Position numbers and translations under genes: made by a program. From Tritrichomonas foetus (Eukaryota; Parabasalia; Tritrichomonadida; Tritrichomonadidae), in NCBI GenBank assembly GCA_001839685.1, contig MLAK01000815.1:62001-126000 (forward strand): 64,000 bases of DNA, given 5' to 3'. Positions 1-9,550 of the stretch are shown here, piece by piece; the first letter of the stretch is position 1; the number at the start of each line of letters is the position of its first letter. The notes below the pieces were generated by a model. The model searched no databases, was not told where the DNA came from, and saw nothing but the letters and a program-made list of their open reading frames with translations.

Positions 1-371
1 GCATCAAATTCACATTCATGAGAAATTAGAAATAATTATATCAAAGTTAAATGTATTACTACTTAAAAGATCTCTCAATATTAGAGATATCATCACGATC
101 GACGGTGAATTTGATAATATTTGTTTATGGTATTTGGAATATTATTAGTAATGCAAGTGAATTGATCATGATTGGAGATGCAATCATTTCAGGGGAAAAA
201 AAAATAAACCATTTTTTGATTATCCATTATTGAAAAATTCTTCATTCAGAATTTTGATGTTTATTTACCAGTTTGATTATGTCTGTTTGATTCAGTTTAT
301 TTTCTAAAGAATTTGAAATGGCGGTAAAAAGTGGAAGACGTTAAATTCGATCAAAGCTAAATCTCGCTCAA
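1..371. other. spacer upstream of first coiled-coil gene
   Basis: AT-rich sequence with no supported gene. A 60-codon open frame at 51-233 (+) is rich in Ile, Leu and Tyr and has no recognisable domain, so it is not annotated as a gene. No clear initiator motif could be assigned to the gene that starts at 372. Confidence 0.5.
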
Positions 372-3300
372 ATGTCTCTCAGCGATAATAGTTCGCCGCA
401 GCTGGCAAGACTAGGAGCGAGTATTCTCGACCAAGCAATCCAGAACTCGAGCGATTTCGACGGAGATTCACCCAAAAAGATAGATCAAGAAAACGATCAG
501 ATTTATTTAGATACAGTCAAACTTTCAAATTTACTCAAGAGTTTAAAAGTTACATCAACAAATTATGTTTCATTGAAGCCTGACGAATCTCGACAAATCA
601 AACAATTAGTTAATATAATAATCGATGATCTCGAAATAAATGGGAAAATCCTTTCTCCAGATATCGGTCCAGGTTCATCCTCCTATGAGGCGCTACGGAT
701 GATTAGCTATGCTTTAATGGCGATTAGCCAGAATAATTATGGAAATGGGAATTTAAATGAACCGAATAATGACGGAAATTATAGACGATCTTCTTCTTCG
801 CTATCAAACCACTCAAACGCTTCATCAAGTTTAGAAGATAATGCAATTCGTTTAGAAAATGCGCAATTGAAAAAAAAACTGATCGACTTTCAAGGCCAAT
901 TTGATGCAGAAAAAGCTGTTCAAGAAAAAGTTATGAAACAGAATAATGAATTGGTTGCTGAAAAAATCGATTTAATCAATCAAATTAATCGTTTGCAGAT
1001 GCAAGTGAAAACTTTAGAAGAAAAAGTCCAACATGATAAAGAAACTTTATTGAATCTGAAATATGAGAGAGAAGCTCAATACAGCATTGATAAACAACAA
1101 ATCGAGCAACTTCGTGAAAAATCAGCAGAAGATTCCAAAATAAAAAATTTAGAAAAACAACTTGAAGTTTCACCAGAAGGAGCCGAAAGTTCTTATTTCG
1201 CTTCACTTTTAGCTGCTCAAACTGATGGAATTGAGGACTTACTTCAATTTTTAGAATCTGAGTTTAATTTGAATCATTCCCTTTCACCAAAAGCTATGCT
1301 TACTCCACTGAAAAGTGCCGTAAGCAGACTCAGAAATGGCCTTCAATCAGAAAATGATAATCTCTCTATTAACTATTCAAGAAATAATTATAGCAGTGCT
1401 CATGATTCAGAAGATGTTGTTGAATTGAAGAAGCAAATAATTAATCTTCAATCGCAGGTTGAATCAGATAAATATGAAATAGAGACTTTGAAGGATCAAA
1501 TAAGCATTCAAAATGATTTGAATAGTAGCCATCATAGCCATAATTCTTCATCACGCGTCGATGAACTAGTTAAAATGAATTGTTCACTCGAAGCCGAAAA
1601 TTATCATCTCAAAAATGAAAAAGATCAAATTGAAGCCGAATTACAAATCACCAAACAATTATTAAAAGAAAGCACAAATAATAGCAGCATTTCACAACCA
1701 TCAGAATCACCATTAACATCATCAATACAATCCCCTCAGCATCCCAATCAATCTCAATTACAGAGCCAAATTCAACCACACACATCAAATAATTTTATTA
1801 AAGATGATAGCACACGTATTTTTGTCTTGGAAAGTGAATTAAAATCTACCAAAGTAAAGTTAAATGAATATGAAGTCCAAAATCATAAAAACAAAGAAAA
1901 AATACATGCATTTAAACAAAAGATACAACTGTTACAAGATAATGTTAAATTATTGAATAATAAGAACGAAATGCTGAAAATGAAAAACGATAAATTAACT
2001 GTTGAAAAAGATGATTATTTAAGTGGTCAAAACGCAAAAGATGAAGCCAAAGATGAATCACAAATAATAGATATTCAATTTATTCAAAAAGAAAACCAAA
2101 AACTTAATTCAGCACTTTCTGAATTGGCTGTTGAAATGGAATCATTAACAATTGAATTGGAGAATGAATCCAGAACTAAAAATGATATTTTTGTCCTTTA
2201 TCAGAGACAGGCGCAGGTTCTCTCGGCGTCAGAAACCCAAATTAAAGCAATGCAAATGCAACTAAATAAAAAAGATGATGAACTACGACTTTCTAAAGAT
2301 AGTAATGAAAAGTTAAAACTACAAGCTTTAAAGAAATTCAAATGTGATCATAAAGAGGTAGTTGATCATGTTAGACACTTCTTCGCTTCAACACGATACT
2401 CGAGTAACCCAATAAACATTCAAAATAGTGAAAATAATCAATTCAATGAAAAAATTGATGGTATACTTAATAACACTGAACAAGATACAATTTCATTTGT
2501 CTTACAATTAATTAACTTCCTCATGAACTATATTTCCGAAATAAATAATTCCAATTCTTTGAATAATCAGACAAATAACGAAATAATTAAATTACAAGAT
2601 CAAAACGACAGGCTTTTTGTATACATCTCTAACATTTTAAGATTCATTGATCAATTAGCTAATAGTGGTGAATTGCAAAGCTGGATAATAGATGCATCAT
2701 ATCAAATCGATTATCGAGCTCAATTATTAGGTCAATATGGTCGAATTGAAACATTTATCAATCAGAATTGCCATTCAACTGAATTAAATGATATTTGTGA
2801 AAATATCACAGATTTCCCAATCTTTTTGAATAATTTTACAAATGGAAAATGCATTGACGATAACCGCGAACATATTCTAATGATGCAACTCTGCTTTATG
2901 GCCAATGATCTCCTTCATAAATTCACCGATAAGTTATTGACTCAAAATAATACTCTCAAAACCGATTTAAATCATGTAAAGCGAGAATTAATCCAAACTT
3001 CAAATGAAACAGATGAAAAAATAAAAGATGCTACAAAAGATATTGTTCTTGAGCTGAGCGAAGAAAAAAGACGAAGATTGAAAGTTGAAGAAACCTTAAA
3101 TAAAATAACTAAAAAATTATCAGCTTGTAAATCAGCAGATTCAGCTGTTCAACAATGTCTCGGTTTTTTGGATGGCGACATTGAATCCTTAAGTGAAGAT
3201 GTAAAAGTTGTTCAATCTTTACAAAAGGAACTTCAAAAGCTCACCAGTGAAAAAGAAGAAGCTTATCAAGCAAACCAAATCCTTGCTTCAAAAGCGAAAG

Positions 3301-4952
3301 AATCAATTCGAAAATTAAAGACTATCATAAAAAGTCAAGCTGCTCAACTTGAAGAATTTGATAAAGTAAAAGGACGAATTAAAGATTTGAATGATGAAAA
3401 GACTTCTTTATTAAATTCATTAAATCAACAACAAACCGAAAATGTCAAACAAAGTTCGGCTTTGAAAGATTTACAAAGAAAAATGAAAGAAAATGAAGCA
3501 TTGAAAGAAGCTTCACTGTCTAAATACAAAGAAGAAAGTGAACTCCAAATCTCTTCATTACAAGAAGAACTCGATGAATGGAAAAAGAAATCAGAAAGTA
3601 ACGATATTTCTATACACGAAGAAGCAAGACGAATGAAACGTGATTATAAAATGAAAATGAGGAAGATGCATAATGATTTGATTCTTCAAACTCAAAGAAA
3701 TGAAGAAACCAGGAAACATTTTGAACCACTTCTTGCTGATTTAAAAGAGAAATTAAAAGCCGCTAAAGAATCTGAAGTACGAATGGAAGAAAATCTTCAA
3801 CAAGCTGAAAATGAAAAGAAACTGATGAAAGCTGAATTGTCTTCAACACGAATTGACATGAAAATGATGCAAATGAAATTAAATGCTGCTGAAGATAAAA
3901 TTAACAGAGAAAAGAATTTAATTGAATCTCAATTCAGAATGAAATTTGTTGGACAAGAATCAAAACATCAGTCCGAACTTGATGAACAAAAGAATGAGTT
4001 TGATTCAATGTTTCATTCATTTTTGGTTTCAATTTGCGAGAAATTTAAAGATTTTGTCGATTTTAATGAAATGATTACGGAATCATCTGTTCATAAAACG
4101 CTTGACAAAGTTTGTTCGAAGATTGAAGAAACCGATAGAAAAGTAAAGGAATTCGAATCCTTGAATTCTGAAGTCAACAATTTAAGAGCATTACTCGGAA
4201 TTCAACCAAATGATTCAATTTTACCTGCAATCTCTGCAATTACAAAAGAAGCTTCAGAATTCAATCAAAAACGAAATGATCTTGAAAATAAACAGCACGA
4301 ACTGGAGATTTTACTCAAAAATACAAAGAAAGAAAATTCAATTCAAAAAATCAATGAAGAGTGGGAACAATGGGCTCGCAGAATTTATACTTTAGTGAGT
4401 GATGGATTCAGTACAGCACAAACAGCCAAAGATCTTCAATTTGCACTTGAAGAAGCTTTGCTTGGAAATATTGGGCAAAGACTCACAACGAAAAGACTTG
4501 AAATGCTTCGTGCCGAAAAGAAACTTTTGTTAAGTGGGCTTTTACTTCAAGATAAAATATTTGTAAATAAAATTAAACCCGAAAATGGTAAAGCAACGAC
4601 TACAGACAACAAAGAAATAAAAGAAACTAAATCTAAGACTGATTTGAAAAATAGTCGCTTGAATCGATTTGGTGAAACTTCATATATAAATAAGAATCAA
4701 GGCACAAACCGAAGTAATATGAACAACAAAGGAGAAAATGATATTCAAATGAAGCAAAAAGCGCCCATGAATTTATCAATAAGACATATCTTGGTTGTAA
4801 TGACGTGTATTCACAAAATGCAGAAGATTTCAGGCCACTTGAAATGTGTTTTTACTTCATCAAAAAGGAAAACTGCAGAAGAAAACATTCAGAAAGAAAA
4901 TCAAGACAATCAAAAAGATTTGGTTTCTTCCATGGGAATAAATTGTGTGTAA
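372..4952 (+). CDS. giant coiled-coil protein, trichomonad family (1526 aa)
   Basis: Long Lys/Glu/Gln/Asn-rich protein dominated by heptad-type coiled coil (roughly residues 155-270, 355-665, 880-1210 and 1320-1400), with Ser/Asn-rich low-complexity stretches near residues 135-155 and 440-475. Two short non-coiled blocks stand out: one near 275-305 (a Phe/Leu-rich segment following SYFASLLAAQ) and one near 1215-1295 (FHSFLV... then LRALLGIQP). Similar blocks occur at the ends of the two other coiled-coil giants in this window, so I place it in the same family. Trichomonad genomes carry many such proteins, often labelled by default as viral A-type inclusion-like. Role is unknown; a cytoskeletal or Golgi scaffold is plausible but unproven. 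The start is the first ATG of an uninterrupted frame. The stop is TAAA, matching the trichomonad poly(A) signal. The last ~130 residues are basic and less helical. Confidence 0.85.
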   Translation: MSLSDNSSPQLARLGASILDQAIQNSSDFDGDSPKKIDQENDQIYLDTVKLSNLLKSLKVTSTNYVSLKPDESRQIKQLVNIIIDDLEINGKILSPDIGPGSSSYEALRMISYALMAISQNNYGNGNLNEPNNDGNYRRSSSSLSNHSNASSSLEDNAIRLENAQLKKKLIDFQGQFDAEKAVQEKVMKQNNELVAEKIDLINQINRLQMQVKTLEEKVQHDKETLLNLKYEREAQYSIDKQQIEQLREKSAEDSKIKNLEKQLEVSPEGAESSYFASLLAAQTDGIEDLLQFLESEFNLNHSLSPKAMLTPLKSAVSRLRNGLQSENDNLSINYSRNNYSSAHDSEDVVELKKQIINLQSQVESDKYEIETLKDQISIQNDLNSSHHSHNSSSRVDELVKMNCSLEAENYHLKNEKDQIEAELQITKQLLKESTNNSSISQPSESPLTSSIQSPQHPNQSQLQSQIQPHTSNNFIKDDSTRIFVLESELKSTKVKLNEYEVQNHKNKEKIHAFKQKIQLLQDNVKLLNNKNEMLKMKNDKLTVEKDDYLSGQNAKDEAKDESQIIDIQFIQKENQKLNSALSELAVEMESLTIELENESRTKNDIFVLYQRQAQVLSASETQIKAMQMQLNKKDDELRLSKDSNEKLKLQALKKFKCDHKEVVDHVRHFFASTRYSSNPINIQNSENNQFNEKIDGILNNTEQDTISFVLQLINFLMNYISEINNSNSLNNQTNNEIIKLQDQNDRLFVYISNILRFIDQLANSGELQSWIIDASYQIDYRAQLLGQYGRIETFINQNCHSTELNDICENITDFPIFLNNFTNGKCIDDNREHILMMQLCFMANDLLHKFTDKLLTQNNTLKTDLNHVKRELIQTSNETDEKIKDATKDIVLELSEEKRRRLKVEETLNKITKKLSACKSADSAVQQCLGFLDGDIESLSEDVKVVQSLQKELQKLTSEKEEAYQANQILASKAKESIRKLKTIIKSQAAQLEEFDKVKGRIKDLNDEKTSLLNSLNQQQTENVKQSSALKDLQRKMKENEALKEASLSKYKEESELQISSLQEELDEWKKKSESNDISIHEEARRMKRDYKMKMRKMHNDLILQTQRNEETRKHFEPLLADLKEKLKAAKESEVRMEENLQQAENEKKLMKAELSSTRIDMKMMQMKLNAAEDKINREKNLIESQFRMKFVGQESKHQSELDEQKNEFDSMFHSFLVSICEKFKDFVDFNEMITESSVHKTLDKVCSKIEETDRKVKEFESLNSEVNNLRALLGIQPNDSILPAISAITKEASEFNQKRNDLENKQHELEILLKNTKKENSIQKINEEWEQWARRIYTLVSDGFSTAQTAKDLQFALEEALLGNIGQRLTTKRLEMLRAEKKLLLSGLLLQDKIFVNKIKPENGKATTTDNKEIKETKSKTDLKNSRLNRFGETSYINKNQGTNRSNMNNKGENDIQMKQKAPMNLSIRHILVVMTCIHKMQKISGHLKCVFTSSKRKTAEENIQKENQDNQKDLVSSMGINCV

Positions 4953-5519
4953 ATTGGTTTTTATTGATTGTGTGATTAATTTTGTTTTTTATGTAAGGAT
5001 GAAATATTTTTGTTATAAACATTTTAATACATTTATTATTATTTTAAATTTTTCCAATGAGGAAATATTTTGGGGAAAAAAAAGCATCTAACTTTTGTTG
5101 TGATAGATTTTATTGAATTTGTTTTCATATTTTATCTATTTTATTGAACTAATAATGTCAGAAACAAATGATGCTTTGAGATCATCAACGCTATTTGATG
5201 TAAATAATACAATAAATTATGCTAAAATATCATTATATTCATAAAAACGATATATAATATTATTTATCAGAAGCTTAAATCTAGCTAAATTTTGTTTGCA
5301 TATGAATCTTGGGTTAGATTGTAACTCTTTATTCAATAATAATTTAAACTATTAAAACAAGATACTTTTTGTGATTCAGACAATTTTCAAAGATTTTCAA
5401 AGATTTTTCTTATAACTATATCAAATGCTAATCTCTATATAAAATAGTATCAATTGGTATCTTCACACTGTATCCATTTTTACTAATGAAAATATTATGC
5501 TTATCATTAACTTGTTTTT
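4953..5519. other. 3' spacer, no gene seen
   Basis: AT-rich sequence without a convincing reading frame; a 29-codon ATG frame at about 5156 has no supporting feature. It separates the coiled-coil gene from the relic on the opposite strand. Confidence 0.5.
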
Positions 5520-6262
5520 TTATTCATCTGTTTTTTTCTGTTCCTTCACATCAAGGAGTTCTTTTCGGATGGAATTATTTATTGTCTTGCCAAAATAAGC
5601 ATAATCAATCGTGAAGAAGTTTTGATACTGATTTAATAAATCGTGAGCGATTGCGTTTCCTTCAATAAAAGGGGGGGGGGGAAAAAAAAAAAAAAAAAAA
5701 AAAAAAAAATGTTTTTTTGGTCAGGTGGTGAATTACGAACATGCAGATATATCGCTTTTTCATTATGAACTTCCAAGTTAAGAAACTCGGTGAATATATC
5801 AGTTAGCACGCGCCCCACAAATAAATGATTCTGGGATATTGTCATTTGAATGATATAAAGTATGCTAGTATGGGTATCAAATAATAATGTGTCAAACAAC
5901 AGGTGTTGACTTTTGTTTGAGATGAAGAGGTATTTTGTATTATTTTGTATTTGATTCTGACAACATTAATTTCGATTCAAAAATACACTTAAATAAAATC
6001 AATCCATTTACATTTTACAATTGGTAATCCCTAAGTAAAGTGGAGTTTGATCATAGAGCTTCAAAATTAATTGAGACATCGAACAATTCTTTCCATAGAT
6101 GCATTTCTTGGTCAGAAATTTAGATTACCTCCACTTAAAAATCTTGATTTTCTTCGAATTTTGATAAAGAATCTCTATGATTCTTTTCTATGATGCTTTT
6201 TCGAATTTTGTATCAAAACTAAACATAATGAAATTCTTCTTTTAAGGTGCTTCATAATATAT
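5520..6262 (-). pseudogene. broken unrecognised protein gene
   Basis: Protein-like reading frames occur in succession on the minus strand, but in different phases. The upstream part (about 6262-6030) holds segments such as QEMHLWKELFDVSINFEAL with several stops. The middle part is open from about 5960 to 5710 and contains LTDIFTEFLNLEVHNEKA. Beyond a homopolymer, the last part (5669-5520) is open in another phase, contains FIEGNAIAHDLLNQYQ and ends at a TAA. Composition is that of real coding sequence, unlike the flanks. No ATG opens the middle frame. I do not recognise the family. It is either a decayed gene or a gene damaged by an assembly error at the G/A tract. Confidence 0.45.
5671..5709. 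repeat. homopolymer tract G11 then A28
   Basis: Eleven G are followed directly by 28 A, inside the broken minus-strand reading frame. The frames on the two sides are out of phase, so the tract length decides whether the gene is open. Such tracts are error-prone in sequencing, so the length shown may be wrong. Confidence 0.9.
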
Positions 6263-6495
6263 ATCTAAGTTAAAAGTCAGAAATATCAAGAATTACTGAT
6301 ACAAATAAAACAGCCTAGTCAAAATCACACGATTGTCTGAATTAATTCTATAATCTTGCCTCATTTTAGATTTTTACTATTTTTTGTCAAAAAATAACAA
6401 TTAGCTGGAGTAAAAACTTTTTAAGTGGAAAAAACAATCTCATCATTCTTTGATCGAATTTTAGCTCGTAATTTTGAGAATGTTTACTATTGATA

Positions 6496-6603
6496 TACCT
6501 CTGCATTATGTTCGAACATTGAAAAAGATTATTGCCATGTTTGGTCAAATCGTAAATTGAAATTTGAATTTCTGGCTGAACTTTTGGTCGTAATGCAGAG
6601 GTA
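6496..6603. repeat. 13-bp inverted repeat pair
   Basis: TACCTCTGCATTA at 6496-6508 is repeated as its exact reverse complement at 6591-6603, enclosing about 82 bp. The arms could form a stem or be the ends of a very small non-autonomous element. No target-site duplication could be established. Confidence 0.55.
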
Positions 6604-7400
6604 GCACTACAATTGACTAAAACTTAATAAAATAATTTTATTTTGCTCGATCTTCACTGGATTATATCTTCGAGCCGAAAAATTCGATGGAGCAGCTTTA
6701 AAGCAGATGTTTTTGAATTAGCATTTTCTTTTTACAATTTTTGGCATGAAACCCAAACCAAAAAAAGAAAAAAAAATCAGAAAAAAATGAAATGTGAAAA
6801 CTCTGATTTTCTTCAGATTATCTGAGAAAATATTTTTGGAATTCTTTTTTGTAATCTTATTGCATTTATTTTTATCTTTTTGAGGCCATTTTACCAAAAT
6901 GAATTTATCTCCATTTTTCCATTTCCCAAAAACTGCTGATTTTGTATTTTAACTTTAAAAATCTAATTGAGTAACTGGGTAACTACAATTCTTCCGAATA
7001 TTTTCGTTTAAAAGCTTTCCTATCGAAGAATAAATTAAGTTATTCTTATTTAGCCGATCATTTAACAGCAATAAAATTTTCGTTATTTTTACTTTTTGAA
7101 TAATGTAAATCATTTAAATAAAGGAAGGTAAGAAAAGTGGGTTTCAAATCATCATCTTTCATTTATTCACAGAACTTTACAATATAATCTTCAGAAACAT
7201 TCATTTTTCTCATTCCATTTTCAATAACATTGAGAAAAAAAACCATTGAAATTCGAAAGACAAAATTCATTTTTCTATAATTATTTATTTTCTCAATTTT
7301 GTTGAGGAATAAAATGATTTCATAAGGTCTGTTTGATTTAAGTCTTTCAATTTTGGAGTCCAACGCTTCACATGATTTATTTCACTTCACCGATTTTAAT
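6604..7400. other. spacer with possible coding fragment
   Basis: Mostly AT-rich spacer. On the minus strand, 7163-7390 is open with protein-like composition (EALDSKIERLKSNRPYEI) but has no ATG at its start and no recognisable domain. It could be a remnant of the broken gene downstream of it on that strand. Nothing else is supported. Confidence 0.35.
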
Positions 7401-7411
7401 TCACTTCATTT
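7401..7411 (+). promoter_or_regulatory. initiator-like motif of doublecortin gene
   Basis: Two overlapping TCA(C/T)T(T) motifs (TCACTT and TCATTT) lie 16-26 nt before the ATG at 7427. They match the trichomonad Inr consensus TCA(+1)Py(T/A)(T/A), which marks transcription start just upstream of coding sequence. Confidence 0.6.
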
Positions 7412-7426
7412 TTTCAAAACAGCAAA

Positions 7427-7786
7427 ATGACTTGCGCTCCAAAGAAAGTCGGTGCCGGCGGTCCAAAGGCCTTCGATATGGATGCTGAAACACCACCATC
7501 ATGCTTCTTCTGGAACCTTGGCGAAAAGAACTGCGATGGCGTCAAGGTTCAAATCAAACCAACATTGTTCCGCAAGTGGGAGCAACTTCTTACCCACCTC
7601 GCTCAAAAGTGCGGATGCGGCCAAGGTGTTCGCGCCCTCTACACACCAAAGGGACACAATATCAAAGATTTCGCCGAACTTACAGAAGGACTTGATGTTG
7701 TCGTCGTCCCATCAGGCTACAAATTCGAAAAGAACCGCCTTCCAGTCAAGCTTGCTGCTAAGCTTGGCGTTCCAACAACTGCATAA
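7427..7786 (+). CDS. doublecortin-domain protein (119 aa)
   Basis: Single-domain microtubule-associated protein. A doublecortin (DCX) fold spans about residues 40-108: a basic strand (VQIKPTLFRKWEQLL), a helix, then VRALYTPKGHNIKDFAEL and VVVVPSGYKFEK, which match the DCX pattern of a vr.lytpdG segment followed by dg..YV..g.e. DCX proteins bind and stabilise the microtubule lattice; in trichomonads likely sites are the axostyle, pelta or flagella (inference). Codons are strongly biased to C-ending forms compared with the neighbours, as in highly expressed genes. The stop is TAAA, which may double as the poly(A) signal. Start: first ATG, just after two Inr-like motifs. Flanking genes do not overlap. 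Confidence 0.8.
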   Translation: MTCAPKKVGAGGPKAFDMDAETPPSCFFWNLGEKNCDGVKVQIKPTLFRKWEQLLTHLAQKCGCGQGVRALYTPKGHNIKDFAELTEGLDVVVVPSGYKFEKNRLPVKLAAKLGVPTTA

Positions 7787-8457
7787 AAATATGGTTAAAT
7801 TTTCATTTTTCGTAAATCTCTTCCGTTTTTTCTTTTCGTCTTCTTTTTCCTAGTTGTTGTTTATTTCCTTGATGGCAGTGAAATCATTTCTTTCTTTTTC
7901 AAATTATATATTTTCATCTTTTTGAATTTATTGTCTTCAATTCACATCTTCAAGAAGCATAAGCACTTTTGTGTTTTGAGCTGAAATGAATTTTTCATTT
8001 ACTTATGAAAAAGAAATTTTTGAACGCATTTTTACATTTTTGCTAACGAATATAAAAGTTAGTGAATAATATTATTCATTATGAAAATTCAAGAGAAATG
8101 GTTTCAATTTATACAATTGCCACTTATTTTGACAATTTTAGTGAAAATTCTAATTAAATAATTGAAAATTCGGATTTTTATTAGTCTTATAAAAATTTCA
8201 TAAAGTGGCTAAGCTTCTAATACGATTGAACTGAGAAATTGTCCAAATGTCCATCGTTGTCGAGTTTTTAGAGAAATATGAAATATTTCAACCGTTTCCA
8301 AATGGTGAATTCATGGTAAATTTAAATGAGAGGGTAACAGAAAAAGTTACTTTAATGATTTTTGTGATTATTTCAAAAAAACACGTTTTATGGTGAAAAC
8401 CCGACTTAGAGGTGAAAATATACGTTAATTTCCAATTTCCATTTTGTTCTTTAGAAC
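7787..8457. other. spacer between DCX and CFAP20 genes
   Basis: AT-rich. It contains a 49-codon ATG frame at 8248 (+) whose first 23 codons look protein-like, but it has no domain and does not splice into CFAP20 with any motif I can see. Otherwise nothing supported. Confidence 0.45.
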
Positions 8458-9036
8458 ATGTTTCGTGACAGATATCAAGCAGGTTTCTTGAATCTTTTCT
8501 ACTCAGTTGGCTCCAAACCACTCAGTATTTGGGATAGCCATGTTGAGAACGGCTACATTAAGCGTATCACAGATCAAGATATTCGCAGCTGCGTTGTTGA
8601 AATCGTGAGTACCAATGTTAACAGCACATTTGTGACATGCCCCAAAAACCCAAAGGACGAACTTGCCATTAAGCTCCCATTCTTAGTTCTTGTCCTCAAA
8701 TATCTCAAGAAATATTTTACTTTCGAAATCCAAGTTCTCGACGATATGAACATGAGGAGGAGATTCAGAGCATCAAACTATCAATCCAAAACACGTGTGA
8801 AGCCATTCGTCTGCACCCTCCCAATGAGGCTTGATCCAGGATGGAACCAAATTCAATTCAACTTGTCTGATTTTACACGTCGCGCTTACGGAACAAACTA
8901 CATTGAAACAATACGCGTTAGCGTGTATGCAAACTGCAGAATTCGTAGAATCTACTTCAGCGACCGTTTATACACTGAAGATGAAGTTCCTCCAGAATAT
9001 AGGCTCATTCCAACCAAAGCTGAAAATGAAGAATGA
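8458..9036 (+). CDS. CFAP20: CFAP20 / BUG22 ciliary protein (192 aa)
   Basis: Very clear orthologue of cilia- and flagella-associated protein 20 (BUG22, GTL3). It has the usual length (about 190 aa) and near-invariant stretches including [37 protein letters not shown] and [24 protein letters not shown]20 is an inner-junction protein of doublet microtubules, needed for axoneme stability and beating, so it fits a flagellated cell. The start is the first ATG and gives the family's normal N-terminus ([11 protein letters not shown]). Codon bias is moderately high. Only the last residues (KAENEE) differ freely from the family. Confidence 0.97.
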   Translation: MFRDRYQAGFLNLFYSVGSKPLSIWDSHVENGYIKRITDQDIRSCVVEIVSTNVNSTFVTCPKNPKDELAIKLPFLVLVLKYLKKYFTFEIQVLDDMNMRRRFRASNYQSKTRVKPFVCTLPMRLDPGWNQIQFNLSDFTRRAYGTNYIETIRVSVYANCRIRRIYFSDRLYTEDEVPPEYRLIPTKAENEE

Positions 9037-9376
9037 GTATAAGAATAAATATTTTTCTAAGTCGATAAATTTCATTTCTTTCTTAACTTTAATATAAAAT
9101 TCCATTAATGTTGAAATATTTCCACTTTTTTGAAATCTCCTCAACAGAATCATTTTTATTTTTATTCTTCTTCTTAGTATTTTATGTGTGCGTATCTGCG
9201 CCACCTGCTTAAAAATGTTATTCTATAAAGATTTACAAATAATTATATAAATATTACGTCAATCATTTCCTAATTTATATTTTTTATCATATGATACTAC
9301 ACTTTTACATTACTGACTATCTCACAGTAGTTGAAATATATATTTTATCTAATGATCAGAGAAAATTCTGTAACTG

Positions 9377-9534
9377 AATGAAGAATAAATAACTAAATAA
9401 AGAATAACTAAATAAAGAATAAATAAATGAAGAATAAATAAATGAAGAATAAATAAATGAAGAATAAATAAATAAATAAATAAAGAATAAATAAATGAAG
9501 AATAAATAAATAAAGAATAACTAAATAATAAAAA
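9377..9534. repeat. GAAGAATAAATAAAT-type microsatellite
   Basis: Imperfect tandem array of a unit close to GAAGAATAAATAAAT, with internal AATA expansions, between the convergent CFAP20 and vWA genes. It has no coding potential. Confidence 0.85.
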
Positions 9535-9550
9535 ATATCTTTTTATATGC

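Noticed and set aside
51..233. 60-codon ATG frame near the window start
   Set aside because: Ile/Leu/Tyr-rich, no domain or promoter motif; may be spacer or a remnant but not supportable as a gene.
7452..7853. 133-codon frame overlapping the doublecortin gene
   Set aside because: Out-of-phase shadow produced by the strong codon bias of the DCX gene.
8248..8397. 49-codon frame upstream of CFAP20, possibly an upstream exon
   Set aside because: Candidate 25-nt intron (GTAAAT...TAACAG) does not join it to CFAP20 in frame, and CFAP20 already has its normal N-terminus.
9377..9534. Regular spaced repeats as a CRISPR-like array
   Set aside because: Units are contiguous AT-rich microsatellite repeats without unique spacers, in a eukaryotic genome.
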